DNA of 64,000 bases from Arthrobacter sp. CAN_C5 (GCF_017875735.1 NZ_JAGGMZ010000001.1:372001-436000); one strand, 5' to 3'. Positions 35,200-44,239 are shown, counted from the stretch's first letter. Program-made: numbers and translations. The notes: a model not told the origin generated them from the letters alone.

Positions 35200-36870
35200 A
35201 TGAGTCCCGCACGAAACGCTCAGGTCGCCGATCCCGATGATTCGCTTCCCCCCACCGGTCCCCCCGCCGGTGGTATCGACCACCTGCTTGCCGGATTCGC
35301 TGCAATCGCCGAGAACCAAGGGTTGCAGACCGTCCTGGAGCGGGTGGTAGCCGCCGCGTGCCGGCTGGTGGATGCAAAGTTTGCGGCGTTGGGCGTGATC
35401 GGCCCCGACGGTGCGCTGAGTCATTTCATTACCGTGGGCCTGGATGAGGGCCAGATCAGCAGGATCGGTCCCCTGCCGGTAGGACACGGGGTACTCGGTC
35501 TCCTGATTACCGAGCCGAAGCCCCTGCGGCTCGAAGACCTCCGCCAACATCCAGCAGCATTCGGTTTCCCGCCGGGCCACCCTCAGATGACATCTTTCCT
35601 CGGCGTGCCGATCAGGGTCCGCGACACTGTCTTCGGCAACCTGTATCTGACGGAGAAGAACGGCGGCGGGGACTTCAGCCAATCCGATGAGGATCTCTCG
35701 GTGGCGCTCGCAGCTGCCGCGGGTGTCGCCATCGAGAATATGCGCCTGTTCGAAGCGGAAACCCGGCGGTCCAGCTGGCTCGAAAGTGGGCAGGATGCCG
35801 TGCGGACGGTCCTGAACACGTCCCCGGAGCGGAGCCTGAGCGATGTGGAACTCGTCGCCGAGCACGCGAAGGCGGCCTCGGGGTCCTCACTGGTGCTGAT
35901 CCTCACCCGGATGGAGCCCAACGAATCCCTTTATTGCGAGGTTGCGCTCGGACTGCACAGCGACAGTCTCCGCGGGAGGCTGCTCGGTGACGGCTCGGCC
36001 CTGTGCAAGGTGATGCCTCCCTTCGGGGACACTGCGGTGCTGAACGGAGAGCTACTCCACAATGTGCTGCCCGCCACCGAAGCCACCGCATTCGATGCCG
36101 CGATGTCCACCAGAATCAGCGACCGGGGAACCCACGCCCGTTTCCTGGTGATTGTTCGAACCCGGGAAGATCCACCCTTTTCACCGGTGGACCAGCGGAT
36201 GGTCGCGGCCTTCGCGTCCCAGATCTCAACTGCCCTTGAACTGACCCAGATGCAGATCCAGCGGGAACAGGACGCGGTCTTCGGGGACCGCGACCGGATC
36301 GCCAGGGACCTGCATGACCTGGTCATCCAGCGGATGTTTGCCGCTGGCCTGAGCATCCAGAGTCTCCGAAAGCATGTGGTGGGGGAGGAACCTCTCGCCC
36401 GGATCGCCTCAGTCACCACTGAGCTCGACGCCACCATTGGCGAACTGCGGGACACCATCTACTCCCTGCAATCCGTCACCCACAGCTCGGATGCGCTGAG
36501 CTCGCGGATCCTCGCACTGGTCCGCCGGGTGCTCGATGGGTCCGAGGTTGAACCGGTCATCCACTTTTCAGGACCCCTGGATACGGCCGTTCGGGAGGCG
36601 ACAGCCACGCAGGTGGAGGCGATCCTCCGTGAATCCCTCTCCAACGCCCTGCAGCACTCCCAGGCGACCACGATCACGGTCGAACTGACCGCGGGCGAGC
36701 AGTCAGTCAACCTACGGATCTCCGACAACGGGCAAGGTTTTGAGCAGAACGGGAGGCGCAGTGGCCTGAGAAACATGCAGCACCGGGCTGAGGCACTGGG
36801 CGGAGCGGTAACCATCGAATCCTCGCTGGGTCACGGCACCACCATTGACGTGACACTCCCCCTGGGCTGA
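35200..36870 (+). CDS. devS: GAF-domain sensor histidine kinase (DevS/DosS-like)
   Basis: The 556-residue cytosolic kinase has two GAF domains (about residues 30-180 and 200-350), a HisKA_3 dimerisation domain with H372 in RDLHDLVIQR, and a C-terminal HATPase (NALQHS; DNGQGF; GHGTTIDVTLP). In GAF-1 the segment GFPPGHPQMTSFLGVP then GNLYL aligns with mycobacterial DevS. H127 falls on the proximal heme ligand His149, and Y149 on the distal pocket Tyr171, 22 residues apart in both. It should therefore bind heme and sense O2, NO, CO or redox state. ATG 35200 has GGAG in place; GTG 35188 is an alternative. It converges on devR. Confidence 0.9.
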   Translation: MSPARNAQVADPDDSLPPTGPPAGGIDHLLAGFAAIAENQGLQTVLERVVAAACRLVDAKFAALGVIGPDGALSHFITVGLDEGQISRIGPLPVGHGVLGLLITEPKPLRLEDLRQHPAAFGFPPGHPQMTSFLGVPIRVRDTVFGNLYLTEKNGGGDFSQSDEDLSVALAAAAGVAIENMRLFEAETRRSSWLESGQDAVRTVLNTSPERSLSDVELVAEHAKAASGSSLVLILTRMEPNESLYCEVALGLHSDSLRGRLLGDGSALCKVMPPFGDTAVLNGELLHNVLPATEATAFDAAMSTRISDRGTHARFLVIVRTREDPPFSPVDQRMVAAFASQISTALELTQMQIQREQDAVFGDRDRIARDLHDLVIQRMFAAGLSIQSLRKHVVGEEPLARIASVTTELDATIGELRDTIYSLQSVTHSSDALSSRILALVRRVLDGSEVEPVIHFSGPLDTAVREATATQVEAILRESLSNALQHSQATTITVELTAGEQSVNLRISDNGQGFEQNGRRSGLRNMQHRAEALGGAVTIESSLGHGTTIDVTLPLG

Positions 36871-36906
36871 GAATCCTGGTGCCGACGACCCGTTGGGCTG
36901 AGAATC

Positions 36907-36987
36907 CGGTGAGCAACCCGGACCACCGGGGTCAACCTGGACTTTCGGGTCGGACATGTTGGCCACCGTGGTCCAGGTTGCTCACCG
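36907..36987. repeat. Long inverted repeat between convergent devS and devR
   Basis: Arms 36907-36926 and 36968-36987 pair over 20 bp with one mismatch; each outer end reads CGGTGAGCAACC. The 41-base loop holds further short repeats. Just upstream, GGGCTGAGAATCC occurs twice (36865 and 36895 region), the first copy covering the devS stop. It probably works as a bidirectional terminator, or is a remnant repeat; there is no U-run. Confidence 0.6.
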
Positions 36988-36995
36988 AACCAGCG

Positions 36996-37670
36996 TTAAG
37001 GGTGTGGAGCCGAGGTCTGTGGACGGGAAATGTAGACGGCCGCCTGGGTGCGGCGCAGGAACCCCAGCTTCGCCAAAACGGACGAGACGTAGTTCTTGAT
37101 GGTCTTCTCGGCGAGGAACAGTTCGGCGCCGATTTCCCGGTTGGTCATGCCAGCGCCGATCAGCGCCAGCACCTTCTTCTCCTGGACGGTGAGCCCGGCG
37201 AGGCGCGGATCCTCTGGCTGCACCGCCGAGAAACCGGCGATCACCCGGGCCTTGACCTCCTCGTCGAAGAGCATTTCCCCCCGTGAAGCGCGGCGCACCT
37301 TGTCGAGCAGGTCCGAGCCAAGGATCTCCTTGAGGATGTACCCGGCAGCACCAGCGAGGATCGCGCCGCGGACGGCGTCGTCGTCGTCGTAACTGGTCAG
37401 AATGACGCACTGCAGCGTCGGGTCCACGGAGCGGACATCCCGGCACACCTCGATGCCGTTCCCGTCGGTCAGACGTGCATCAAGGATGGTCACATCGGGT
37501 GCCAGCGCCGGAATGCGGCGGACGGCCTCCACCGCTGAATCAGTCTCCCCGATGACCGAGAACCCCTCGCTTTCCAGCAGGTCCCGCAGCCCGCGGCGGA
37601 CCAGCTCGTGGTCATCCAGCAGGAAGACTGTCACCGGGCTGGTTGAACTGGGCGCGTCGTGTGTCATCAT
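36996..37670 (-). CDS. devR: NarL/FixJ family response regulator (DevR/DosR-like)
   Basis: The 224-residue protein has a receiver domain with acidic pocket FLLDDHE, phospho-acceptor D64 (TILDARLTDGNGIEVC), then LTSY and K at ILKE. A LuxR-type helix-turn-helix follows (LTVQEKKVLALIGAGMTNREIGAELFLAEKTIKNYVSSVLAKLGFLRRTQA). The FLAEKT-KNYVS and LLAKLG-RRTQAAV stretch is very close to Mycobacterium DevR, the dormancy regulator. A DevR-like box lies 57 bp upstream, suggesting self-control. The partner kinase devS is convergent rather than in the same operon. The start may be either of two adjacent ATGs. Confidence 0.92.
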   Translation of the reverse strand: MMTHDAPSSTSPVTVFLLDDHELVRRGLRDLLESEGFSVIGETDSAVEAVRRIPALAPDVTILDARLTDGNGIEVCRDVRSVDPTLQCVILTSYDDDDAVRGAILAGAAGYILKEILGSDLLDKVRRASRGEMLFDEEVKARVIAGFSAVQPEDPRLAGLTVQEKKVLALIGAGMTNREIGAELFLAEKTIKNYVSSVLAKLGFLRRTQAAVYISRPQTSAPHP

Positions 37671-37726
37671 CGTCTTTCATCATCCTTCAGTTGTTCAATC
37701 ATCGACGGCGACACTCCCTAGTGGCA

Positions 37727-37740
37727 GTGCCATAAGACCC
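37727..37740. promoter_or_regulatory. DevR-like box upstream of devR and the SDR gene
   Basis: The plus strand reads GTGCCATAAGACCC (10 of 14 to consensus); the minus strand GGGTCTTATGGCAC is nearly the same as the phosphoketolase site. It lies 57 bp ahead of devR and 117 bp ahead of the divergent SDR gene. Confidence 0.55.
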
Positions 37741-37856
37741 GGTCATGGGTTTCGGGAGCGGAATTATTCGGCGTGGAACCGGCTTGGCGTAGGTAGGACA
37801 CCGGCATTCCGCCAGGATGCCAGTGTCACCCCAGGTTCAACGCAAGGAGACTACCC

Positions 37857-38957
37857 ATGAGCAATAGTGAACAATCATCCCCATCCGCCGGGCCAGCAAA
37901 CGGCACCGCACTGGTCGTCGGCTCCTCAGGCATTGCAGGGTCCGCCCTGGTAGAGAAGCTCACCGGGGAGGGATGGCAGGTACTCGCCATGTCCCGCAGC
38001 GCTGGCTCGCCCAGGGCCAACGTGCAATACGTCCCTGCTGACCTCTCCTCACCCCAGTCGCTCAGCGACGCGCTGGCGGAGGTTGCACCCACCCACGTGT
38101 TCTTTACCGCGTGGGCGCGCCAGGACACCGAGGAGGCGAACATCCGGGTGAACGCCGCGATGCTGCGGAACCTGCTGGAGGCGCTCGCCGACAAGCCGGT
38201 GGCCCACGTCGCCCTCATGACCGGGCTGAAGCACTACCTCGGCCCGTTCGAAGCCTACGGAGAAGGGGAGATGCCGGACACACCCTTCCACGAGGAGGAG
38301 CCCCGCCTGCCGGTCAACAACTTCTACTACGCCCAGGAAGATGAACTGTGGGCCGCTGCGGCACATCAGGGCTTCACCTGGTCGGTGCACCGGGCGCACA
38401 CCGTGATCGGCCACGCTGTCGGCAATGCGATGAACATGGGCCTGACCCTCGCCGCCTACGCGGCCCTCTGCAAGGAGGCCGGCCGGCCGTTCATCTTCCC
38501 CGGATCCGCTACCCAGTGGAACTCCCTGACCGACATGACCGACGCCGGGCTCCTCGCCGACCACATGGTCTGGGCCGCAACCACCCCCACCGGTGCCAAT
38601 GAAGCGTTCAACGTGGTCAACGGCGACGTGTTCAGGTGGCGCTGGATGTGGCAGCAGCTGGCCGCGTACTTCGGGGTGGAAGCCGAAGGATTCAAGGACG
38701 GGCCGCGCACGCTGGAAGTCCAGATGGCCGGAGCGGAGCCACAGTGGGAGCAGCTTGTTGCAGCGCATGGCCTCGCCGAACCCCGCCTGGACCGGGTGGC
38801 GTCCTGGTGGCACACCGACGGCGATCTGGGTCGCAACCTTGAGGTCGTCGCGGACATGAGTAAGAGCCGGGTCGCCGGATTCACCGGCTACCGCCGGACG
38901 CTCGATGCGTTCACCGACCTCTTCGAGCGCTACCGCGCCGAGAAGCTCATTCCCTAG
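37857..38957 (+). CDS. Extended SDR, PRISE-like (progesterone 5-beta-reductase/iridoid synthase type)
   Basis: The 366-residue NAD(P)-dependent enzyme has the Rossmann motif GSSGIAGSALVEKL (about residues 22-35). The PRISE-type middle is present (ALMTGLKHYLGPF; PVNNFYYAQEDEL), where the Tyr and Lys form the active site, and the later segment SLTDMTDAGLLADHMVWA. Such enzymes reduce activated C=C bonds of enones. AAGGAG sits 8 bases before the ATG. It is divergent from devR. Confidence 0.88.
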   Translation: MSNSEQSSPSAGPANGTALVVGSSGIAGSALVEKLTGEGWQVLAMSRSAGSPRANVQYVPADLSSPQSLSDALAEVAPTHVFFTAWARQDTEEANIRVNAAMLRNLLEALADKPVAHVALMTGLKHYLGPFEAYGEGEMPDTPFHEEEPRLPVNNFYYAQEDELWAAAAHQGFTWSVHRAHTVIGHAVGNAMNMGLTLAAYAALCKEAGRPFIFPGSATQWNSLTDMTDAGLLADHMVWAATTPTGANEAFNVVNGDVFRWRWMWQQLAAYFGVEAEGFKDGPRTLEVQMAGAEPQWEQLVAAHGLAEPRLDRVASWWHTDGDLGRNLEVVADMSKSRVAGFTGYRRTLDAFTDLFERYRAEKLIP

Positions 38958-38959
38958 AG

Positions 38960-40006
38960 TTACCGGCTGGCGGCGTCCTCGAGGTGTGGGGAGCGCCGCC
39001 ACCCGATGGCTGGGGCAACGTGAGCGGCAACGTTCTCCAGCAGCCGGGCGTTGTAGTCGACGCCCAGCTGGTTGGGGACGGTGAGCATCAGGGTGTCCGC
39101 CGACTGAACGGCGGCGTCGTTGGCTAGTTGCTCGGCGATGACGTCCGGCTCACCGATGTAGCTTTTCCCGAAGCGGGACAGGGCGCCGTCGAGCACTCCG
39201 ACCTGGTCACGGGTTTCCCGTAGCGCGCTCAGTGCGAAGTACTGGCGGTCCTCGTCGCTGACGAGGGGGATGACGCTCCGGCTGACCGACACCCGTGGCT
39301 CGAAGCCATGCCCCTGCCCGGCCCAGGTGTCACGGAACATCTGGATTTGCTCGGTCTGCAACTCGTCGAAGGGGACTCCGGTGTCCTCGGTCAGCAGGGT
39401 GGAGCTCATCAGGTTCATGCCCTGCTCGGCTGCCCAGACAGCTGTCTTCCGGGTTCCGGCACCCCACCAGATCCGCTCGCTCAGCCCGGGGGACTGCGGC
39501 TGGATCGGCAGTAGCCCCGCCCCCATCCGGGGGTTGGCCTCGGCGATACCTGCGCCGCTGATCCCATACCTGAACACCTCGGTGTGGCGGCGGGCCAGGT
39601 CGGCGTACTCCTCGCCGTTGGCCGGTACGTAGCCGAAAGTCGCGGCTCCATTGAGCGCCGGCTCGGGTGATCCCCGGCTGATGCCCAGTTGCAACCTGCC
39701 GCGGCTGATCAGGTCCGCAGCCGCAGCTTCCTCGGCCATGTAAAGCGGGTTCTCATATCGCATGTCGATGACGCCGGTGCCGATCTCGATTCGGCTGGTG
39801 CGGGCAGCGACGGCGGCGAGAAGCGGGAAGGGCGAGGCGTGCTGGCGGGCGAAATGGTGGACCCGGAAGGACGCACCGTCGATTCCGATCTCCTCAGCTG
39901 CAACGGCCAACTCGATCGCCTGGAGCAGCGCCTCGCCGCCGGTACGGGTCCGGAATCCCTCCACCGAGGACCAGTTACCAAAGGACAGAAAACCGATTCG
40001 CTTCAT
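38960..40006 (-). CDS. LLM-class (luciferase-like) flavin-dependent oxidoreductase
   Basis: The 348-residue TIM-barrel protein begins KRIGFLSFGNW. It shows family motifs RVHHFARQHASPFPLLAAVAARTSRIEIGTGV and SRGRLQLGISRGSPEPALNG. It binds FMN or F420. ATG 40006 is chosen because family members start MKRIGFLSFG; a start at 40039 with a weak ribosome site is possible. It follows the amylosucrase gene closely (12-45 bases) and may be co-transcribed, though no metabolic link is obvious. Confidence 0.85.
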   Translation of the reverse strand: MKRIGFLSFGNWSSVEGFRTRTGGEALLQAIELAVAAEEIGIDGASFRVHHFARQHASPFPLLAAVAARTSRIEIGTGVIDMRYENPLYMAEEAAAADLISRGRLQLGISRGSPEPALNGAATFGYVPANGEEYADLARRHTEVFRYGISGAGIAEANPRMGAGLLPIQPQSPGLSERIWWGAGTRKTAVWAAEQGMNLMSSTLLTEDTGVPFDELQTEQIQMFRDTWAGQGHGFEPRVSVSRSVIPLVSDEDRQYFALSALRETRDQVGVLDGALSRFGKSYIGEPDVIAEQLANDAAVQSADTLMLTVPNQLGVDYNARLLENVAAHVAPAIGWRRSPHLEDAASR

Positions 40007-40051
40007 ACCCGGTGCAAACCATTGCGGGCGGGGCGGCATTCCCTAGCGGGG

Positions 40052-41944
40052 CTACACCCGGAGCCACAGGTAGTTGCGGGGTTCGAGCGTGATCCCACCG
40101 TCCATCCGCAGCGTCCCCCTGGTCAGCAGATTGACGACGTCGGGCGCGAATCCGCTCAGCGTCAGCGCGCCCACCGTTTGTGGCTGGTCGCTGAAGTTCG
40201 CCAGCACCAGGATCGATGAGTCCGCGCCGGGCCGCTGGTAGCCCAGCACGCTGCGGTTGCCAGTGGCGAAGTCGACCAACCGGGTGCCGGCGAACTCAGC
40301 GGTGGCAGCACGGACCTCGATCATGCGGCGCAAACCGGCGAACACCGCGCCCTCGCCGGTACTGGAGTCGTGACGGCGGGCGTAGCGGTCTTCCGGGAAG
40401 CGGGGGCGGTGCACCCAGCGGCTGTCGGCGGCGTGGCCGTCCTCGAACATGTACTCGTCGTCGTTGACCTGGGCCACCTCATCACCGAGGTACAGCAGGG
40501 GAATGCCCCCGGTGCTGAAGACAATCGAGTGGGCCAGCAGGATGCGCTCGACGGCGGCCGCCTCGTCGTGGTCCACCCCGCACAGCGACGCCGTCGTCCC
40601 GGATATCCTGCAGTCCCCGGTGCGGGGGTTGTCCTGAAACGGCACCCCACGGGCGAAGCTGCCGGGGAACCGGTTGACGTAGAAGGAGTTCAGGAACTTG
40701 CGGTGATCGAAACCGTTGATGCCCAGCTCAGCGGCGTCCTCGTCGGCGAAGGTCCAGCCGATGTCGTCATGGCTGCGCACGTAGTTCACCCAGGCGGTGT
40801 TCTCCGGGATGGCATGCCGCCGTTCCAGCGCCTGACTGAGAAGTGACGCGTCGCGGGTGGCGAGGGCCTCCCAGATCAGCGCCATCTGCAGCGGATTGTA
40901 GGAGAGCTGGCATTCCGCGGGGTCGATGTAGCGTGCCACTTCGTCCGGGTGCACGATGGCCTCGGACTTGAACAGCAGCGACGGCGCGGCCAGCCGGCAG
41001 AGGGCGTTGAAGGCCCGCAGGAGCGTGTGCGCTTCCGGGAGGTTCTCGCTGGTGGTGCCCAGTTGCTTCCAGATGAAGGCAACGGCGTCCATCCGCAGGA
41101 TGTCGATGCCCTGGTTGGCGAGGAACAGCATCTCCCGGGCCATTGCCCTGAAGACCGCCGGGTTGGAGTAGTTCAGGTCCCACTGGAAGCTGTGGAACGT
41201 CGCCCACACCCACCGGCCGTCGGGAGTGGGGACGAAGGATCCGGGATGGTCGTCCGGGAAGATTTCCCGGACATGCTGCTCGAAGGCATCCGGCATGGTG
41301 CGGTCCGGGAAGATCCAGTAGTAGTCGCTGTACTCGGGGTCCCCGGCGGCCGCCTTGCGCGCCCACTCGTGCTCGTTGGACGTGTGGTTGAAGATGAAGT
41401 CCACTACCAGGGAGATGCCGTTCGCGCGCAGTTCAGCGGCGAGTACGCGGAGCTGTTCCATCGAGCCGAGCGCCGGGTTCACCTCGCGGTAGCTGGAGAC
41501 GGCGTACCCGCCGTCGGAGTGCGGCTCCGGTGCGAGGAACAGCGGCATCAGGTGCAGGTAGGTGAGCCCCAGCTCCTTGAAGTAGGGGATTTTCGCGCGG
41601 ACGCCGTCGAGGTTCTCCGCGTACCGGTCGACGTAGCAGACACCGCCGAGCATCGAGTTGGAAAGGAACCATCCGGGGTTCGTTTCCTTGGCAGCGTCGA
41701 TAGCTTTCAGATCCGTGGGACGCTCCCGCCACGAATCAGCGCCTTCGAGGACCAGCTGGGTGAGCTGGTCCAGCCAGTCGTTCTGCCATCCGTAGAGCGA
41801 TTGGAACAACCGGCACAGCTCGGGGAAGTGTTCGTCGAACCGGCGCAGGAACGTGGCGCCGTCGTCGTCCGCCATCCACGTTGGCTGGGCGGCAAGTGCC
41901 GCGAGCACATGCTGCCGCGCATCCTGGGCGACGATCTCGTCCAT
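40052..41944 (-). CDS. Amylosucrase-type alpha-glucosyltransferase (GH13)
   Basis: The 630-residue GH13 enzyme has a helical N-terminal domain (FDEHFPELCRLFQSLYGWQ) typical of amylosucrase. The barrel motifs are DFIFNHTSNEH, ILRMDAVAFIWK (nucleophile Asp), LFKSEAIVHP (acid/base Glu) and VRSHDDIGW. The C-terminal beta-domain ends LEPRNYLWLRV. Amylosucrase builds alpha-1,4-glucan from sucrose. No signal peptide is seen, so it acts in the cytoplasm. A trehalose-synthase role is less likely. ATG 41944 follows AAGGAAGGA. Confidence 0.9.
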   Translation of the reverse strand: MDEIVAQDARQHVLAALAAQPTWMADDDGATFLRRFDEHFPELCRLFQSLYGWQNDWLDQLTQLVLEGADSWRERPTDLKAIDAAKETNPGWFLSNSMLGGVCYVDRYAENLDGVRAKIPYFKELGLTYLHLMPLFLAPEPHSDGGYAVSSYREVNPALGSMEQLRVLAAELRANGISLVVDFIFNHTSNEHEWARKAAAGDPEYSDYYWIFPDRTMPDAFEQHVREIFPDDHPGSFVPTPDGRWVWATFHSFQWDLNYSNPAVFRAMAREMLFLANQGIDILRMDAVAFIWKQLGTTSENLPEAHTLLRAFNALCRLAAPSLLFKSEAIVHPDEVARYIDPAECQLSYNPLQMALIWEALATRDASLLSQALERRHAIPENTAWVNYVRSHDDIGWTFADEDAAELGINGFDHRKFLNSFYVNRFPGSFARGVPFQDNPRTGDCRISGTTASLCGVDHDEAAAVERILLAHSIVFSTGGIPLLYLGDEVAQVNDDEYMFEDGHAADSRWVHRPRFPEDRYARRHDSSTGEGAVFAGLRRMIEVRAATAEFAGTRLVDFATGNRSVLGYQRPGADSSILVLANFSDQPQTVGALTLSGFAPDVVNLLTRGTLRMDGGITLEPRNYLWLRV

Positions 41945-42000
41945 TGAGGAGGGTCCTTCCTTGAGGGGGATCAGCACCATCCTTTCATCTTCGGGACAGA

Positions 42001-42039
42001 GTCCGCCGTCGCACTGTCCATGGTGGAGCGACGGCGGAC
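42001..42039 (-). terminator. Strong hairpin after the SSS transporter operon
   Basis: GTCCGCCGTCGC (42001-42012) pairs perfectly with GCGACGGCGGAC (42028-42039) around a 15-base loop, 12 bases after the stop of the 43-residue protein. It has no U-tract, as is common in actinobacteria. Confidence 0.65.
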
Positions 42040-42051
42040 CCGGTTACGCCA

Positions 42052-42183
42052 CTAGATGATGCTGCGCCCGGCCTTCCGGGACTCGGCCCAGTCCTTCAGG
42101 AAGCCGCGGCACACGGTCCAGAGGACCCCCGCGACGATGATCGGCCAGATGAGCACATAGACGGTGAGAAGGATGGTTTCCAT
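42052..42183 (-). CDS. Small membrane protein, putative SSS transporter small subunit (43 aa)
   Basis: The 43-residue protein starts METILLTVYVLIWPIIVAG, giving one membrane helix, and ends in a charged tail (KDWAESRKAGRSII). AGGAG precedes the ATG and overlaps the stop of the sodium:solute symporter gene, 9 bases upstream. Short proteins of this form next to SSS symporters are known as putative transporter small subunits. A role in assembling or gating the symporter is inference. A hairpin follows its stop. Confidence 0.8.
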   Translation of the reverse strand: METILLTVYVLIWPIIVAGVLWTVCRGFLKDWAESRKAGRSII

Positions 42184-42192
42184 GGTGATCTC

Positions 42193-43896
42193 CTACTGTC
42201 GGGCGGACAGCGTGACGCCGTCCAGGTCGTCGTCCGGGTGGGCGGTGGCGTCGTCGGCCACGGGGTCGTAGTCGCCAATGCGCTGTTTGATCAGCGCGAA
42301 GTCGAAGTTCTGCTTGCTCCTGACGGACATCAGGTAGCAGACGATGGTGCTCACCGCGTAGGCCACCAGGGACCCGGTGAGGACCGTGTAGTCGTGCAGG
42401 AAGCCGATGACGAACGGGGCCGAGGCGACCGCCGCGAGGGCGCCGACAATCTTCGCCGGTTTCAGCCCGAAGAAACCGAACACCATCAGGCCGAGCACAA
42501 TGCCGATCCCGGCGGCCGAGAGAATGTCGAAGAAGATGCCAGTGACCCCGTCCATCGAGAACCAGGAGAAGCGGACCGGGATGAAAACGGCGAGCGCGAC
42601 GATCACCGACGTCGTAAACGCCCTATTGGTCACCTTGTCCCAGTAGAAGCTGGCAATGACCGGGAAGACCAGGGCACCCCACAGTGCACCCACGAAGACC
42701 AGCAGATCCAGGATGTCCATCTGTTGGCTGGCGAAGACCAGTGCCGCAGCGGTGGCGACGATCATGGTGATCCGTCCGACCAGCAGCATGGTCTTGGGGT
42801 TGGCCTTCTTGGCGATGTTCTTCCCGTAGACGTCGGCCATCATGATGGAGGACAGCGCCGACAGGTCCGAATCGGCGGTGGACGAGAGCGCGCCGAGGAT
42901 CATGACGAAGAACAGGCACAGCAGGACGGGACCGAGGTAGGTCGAGGCCATCTGCGGGATCAAGTTGTTGACGTCGCCGGCAACCGGGCTGACGCCCAGG
43001 TACAGGGCCATGACGCCGACCATGCCAATACCGATCACGGTGGCGCCGTAGCCGACCGTCGCGGTGACGAAAGTCTTCTTGATCAGGTCCTCACGGACGG
43101 CGAACAGCCGCTGCGCGATGGTCTGGTTGCCGATGGCGTACGCCAGCACGGCGGCGATGTAGGGTGCGCCCTGGTTCAGGAAGGCATCGCTGGAGAAGAA
43201 GTTGGACTGTTGCGGGGTCAGGTTGCTTGCGCCCTGATCAAACATGGCCGGACCCCCGGCGGCAAAGAACACCACCGGAATGATGACGGCGACGGCGCCG
43301 AGCATGGCGACCACCTGGGCGAAGTCGGTCAGGACGGAGGCCCTGAAACCCGACCACAGGGTGTACATCAGGACGCCGACGGCGACGGCGAGGACTCCCT
43401 GCCCGAAACTGAACGGGGAGAGCAGCGCCACCAGGGCGCCACCGGCGATGAAGTTGGAGGTCAGGCTGATGACGCTTCCGACGATGTTGGACCCGGCGAG
43501 CATCAACTGACTGGACCGGCCGTGGCGGGCGTGCATCACCTCGGCCAGGGTGTGGGCTTTCGGTGCAACCGCGCGGATGCGCTTGCCGAAGGGGTAGATG
43601 AAGAGAATCATCAGGGCACCCCAGAGGCCGTAGTGGATGGGGCCCGAGATGCCGTAGGTGTACCCGGCGGTGGCGGACGCGTACATGGACGACGCCCAAA
43701 TCCAGGTGGCGGTCATGCTTGCCGCAGAGATTCCGAAGCCCACCTTGTTGCCGGCCGTCATGTAGCCGTCGGCGTTCTCCTTCTTCTTTCCGATGTAGGC
43801 GGACACCAGCAGGGTGCCACCATAAACCAGGACCACGAGCAGAATCACTATCCAGCCACTCAGTTGATACAAATCAGCATCGTTAGGCACTGTCAT
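42193..43896 (-). CDS. Sodium:solute symporter family (SSS) transporter
   Basis: The 567-residue protein has about 13 membrane segments. SSS features include the N-terminal MTAGNKVGFGISAASMTATWIWASSM and the sodium-site stretch LGALSSTADSDLSALSSIMMADVYGK. It resembles members carrying urea, amino acids or monocarboxylates, and the substrate is not fixed. It is in an operon with the 43-residue protein. The ATG at 43896 follows GAAGGG. Confidence 0.92.
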   Translation of the reverse strand: MTVPNDADLYQLSGWIVILLVVLVYGGTLLVSAYIGKKKENADGYMTAGNKVGFGISAASMTATWIWASSMYASATAGYTYGISGPIHYGLWGALMILFIYPFGKRIRAVAPKAHTLAEVMHARHGRSSQLMLAGSNIVGSVISLTSNFIAGGALVALLSPFSFGQGVLAVAVGVLMYTLWSGFRASVLTDFAQVVAMLGAVAVIIPVVFFAAGGPAMFDQGASNLTPQQSNFFSSDAFLNQGAPYIAAVLAYAIGNQTIAQRLFAVREDLIKKTFVTATVGYGATVIGIGMVGVMALYLGVSPVAGDVNNLIPQMASTYLGPVLLCLFFVMILGALSSTADSDLSALSSIMMADVYGKNIAKKANPKTMLLVGRITMIVATAAALVFASQQMDILDLLVFVGALWGALVFPVIASFYWDKVTNRAFTTSVIVALAVFIPVRFSWFSMDGVTGIFFDILSAAGIGIVLGLMVFGFFGLKPAKIVGALAAVASAPFVIGFLHDYTVLTGSLVAYAVSTIVCYLMSVRSKQNFDFALIKQRIGDYDPVADDATAHPDDDLDGVTLSARQ

Positions 43897-44239
43897 CCCT
43901 TCGTCACGACGAGTAACGCTTGAAACTCGACACCGTCATCACGCTGGCCTCCTGTGGGCCGTCCCCTCCGCAAGCGTTTTCAGGCGCGGAGACCGAGCCC
44001 AGATTCGGGCGCAAACGCGTCAATCCCGTAGACAATTACCTGAGGCAATCAAACAGAGCGCATAGCTCGGTCCCTCGGCGGCGCGCGGCCTACCGATCTG
44101 TTGGGTGTTTTCCACCCGTACGGGGGCAGGTGATGCTCTGCAATCTTCGCCGCTGATCAATCCCAGTCAATGGGGAAACGGTTACTCGCGGGCAGGCTTC
44201 CTGCAACGCAGTCAGGCTAGCATGCTTCGTCGGCGGACC
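43897..44239. other. 343-bp intergenic region upstream of the SSS operon
   Basis: No convincing gene is seen in either direction. It holds the SSS promoter region. A short GGGTG/CACCC hairpin with the palindrome CCCGTACGGG lies near 44103-44122 and could end transcription from the GNAT gene. No riboswitch was recognised. Confidence 0.4.

Noticed and set aside
41990..42005. DevR-like box before amylosucrase (GGGACAGAGTCC).
   Set aside because: The spacer is one base too short and the sequence overlaps the terminator hairpin, so it was not counted among the boxes.
42238..43923. 561-residue open frame opposite the SSS symporter.
   Set aside because: Asp/Gly/His/Arg-rich shadow translation with no domain; the symporter frame is clear.
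43897..44239. Possible riboswitch before the SSS operon.
   Set aside because: Only short hairpins are visible; no known riboswitch core was recognised.
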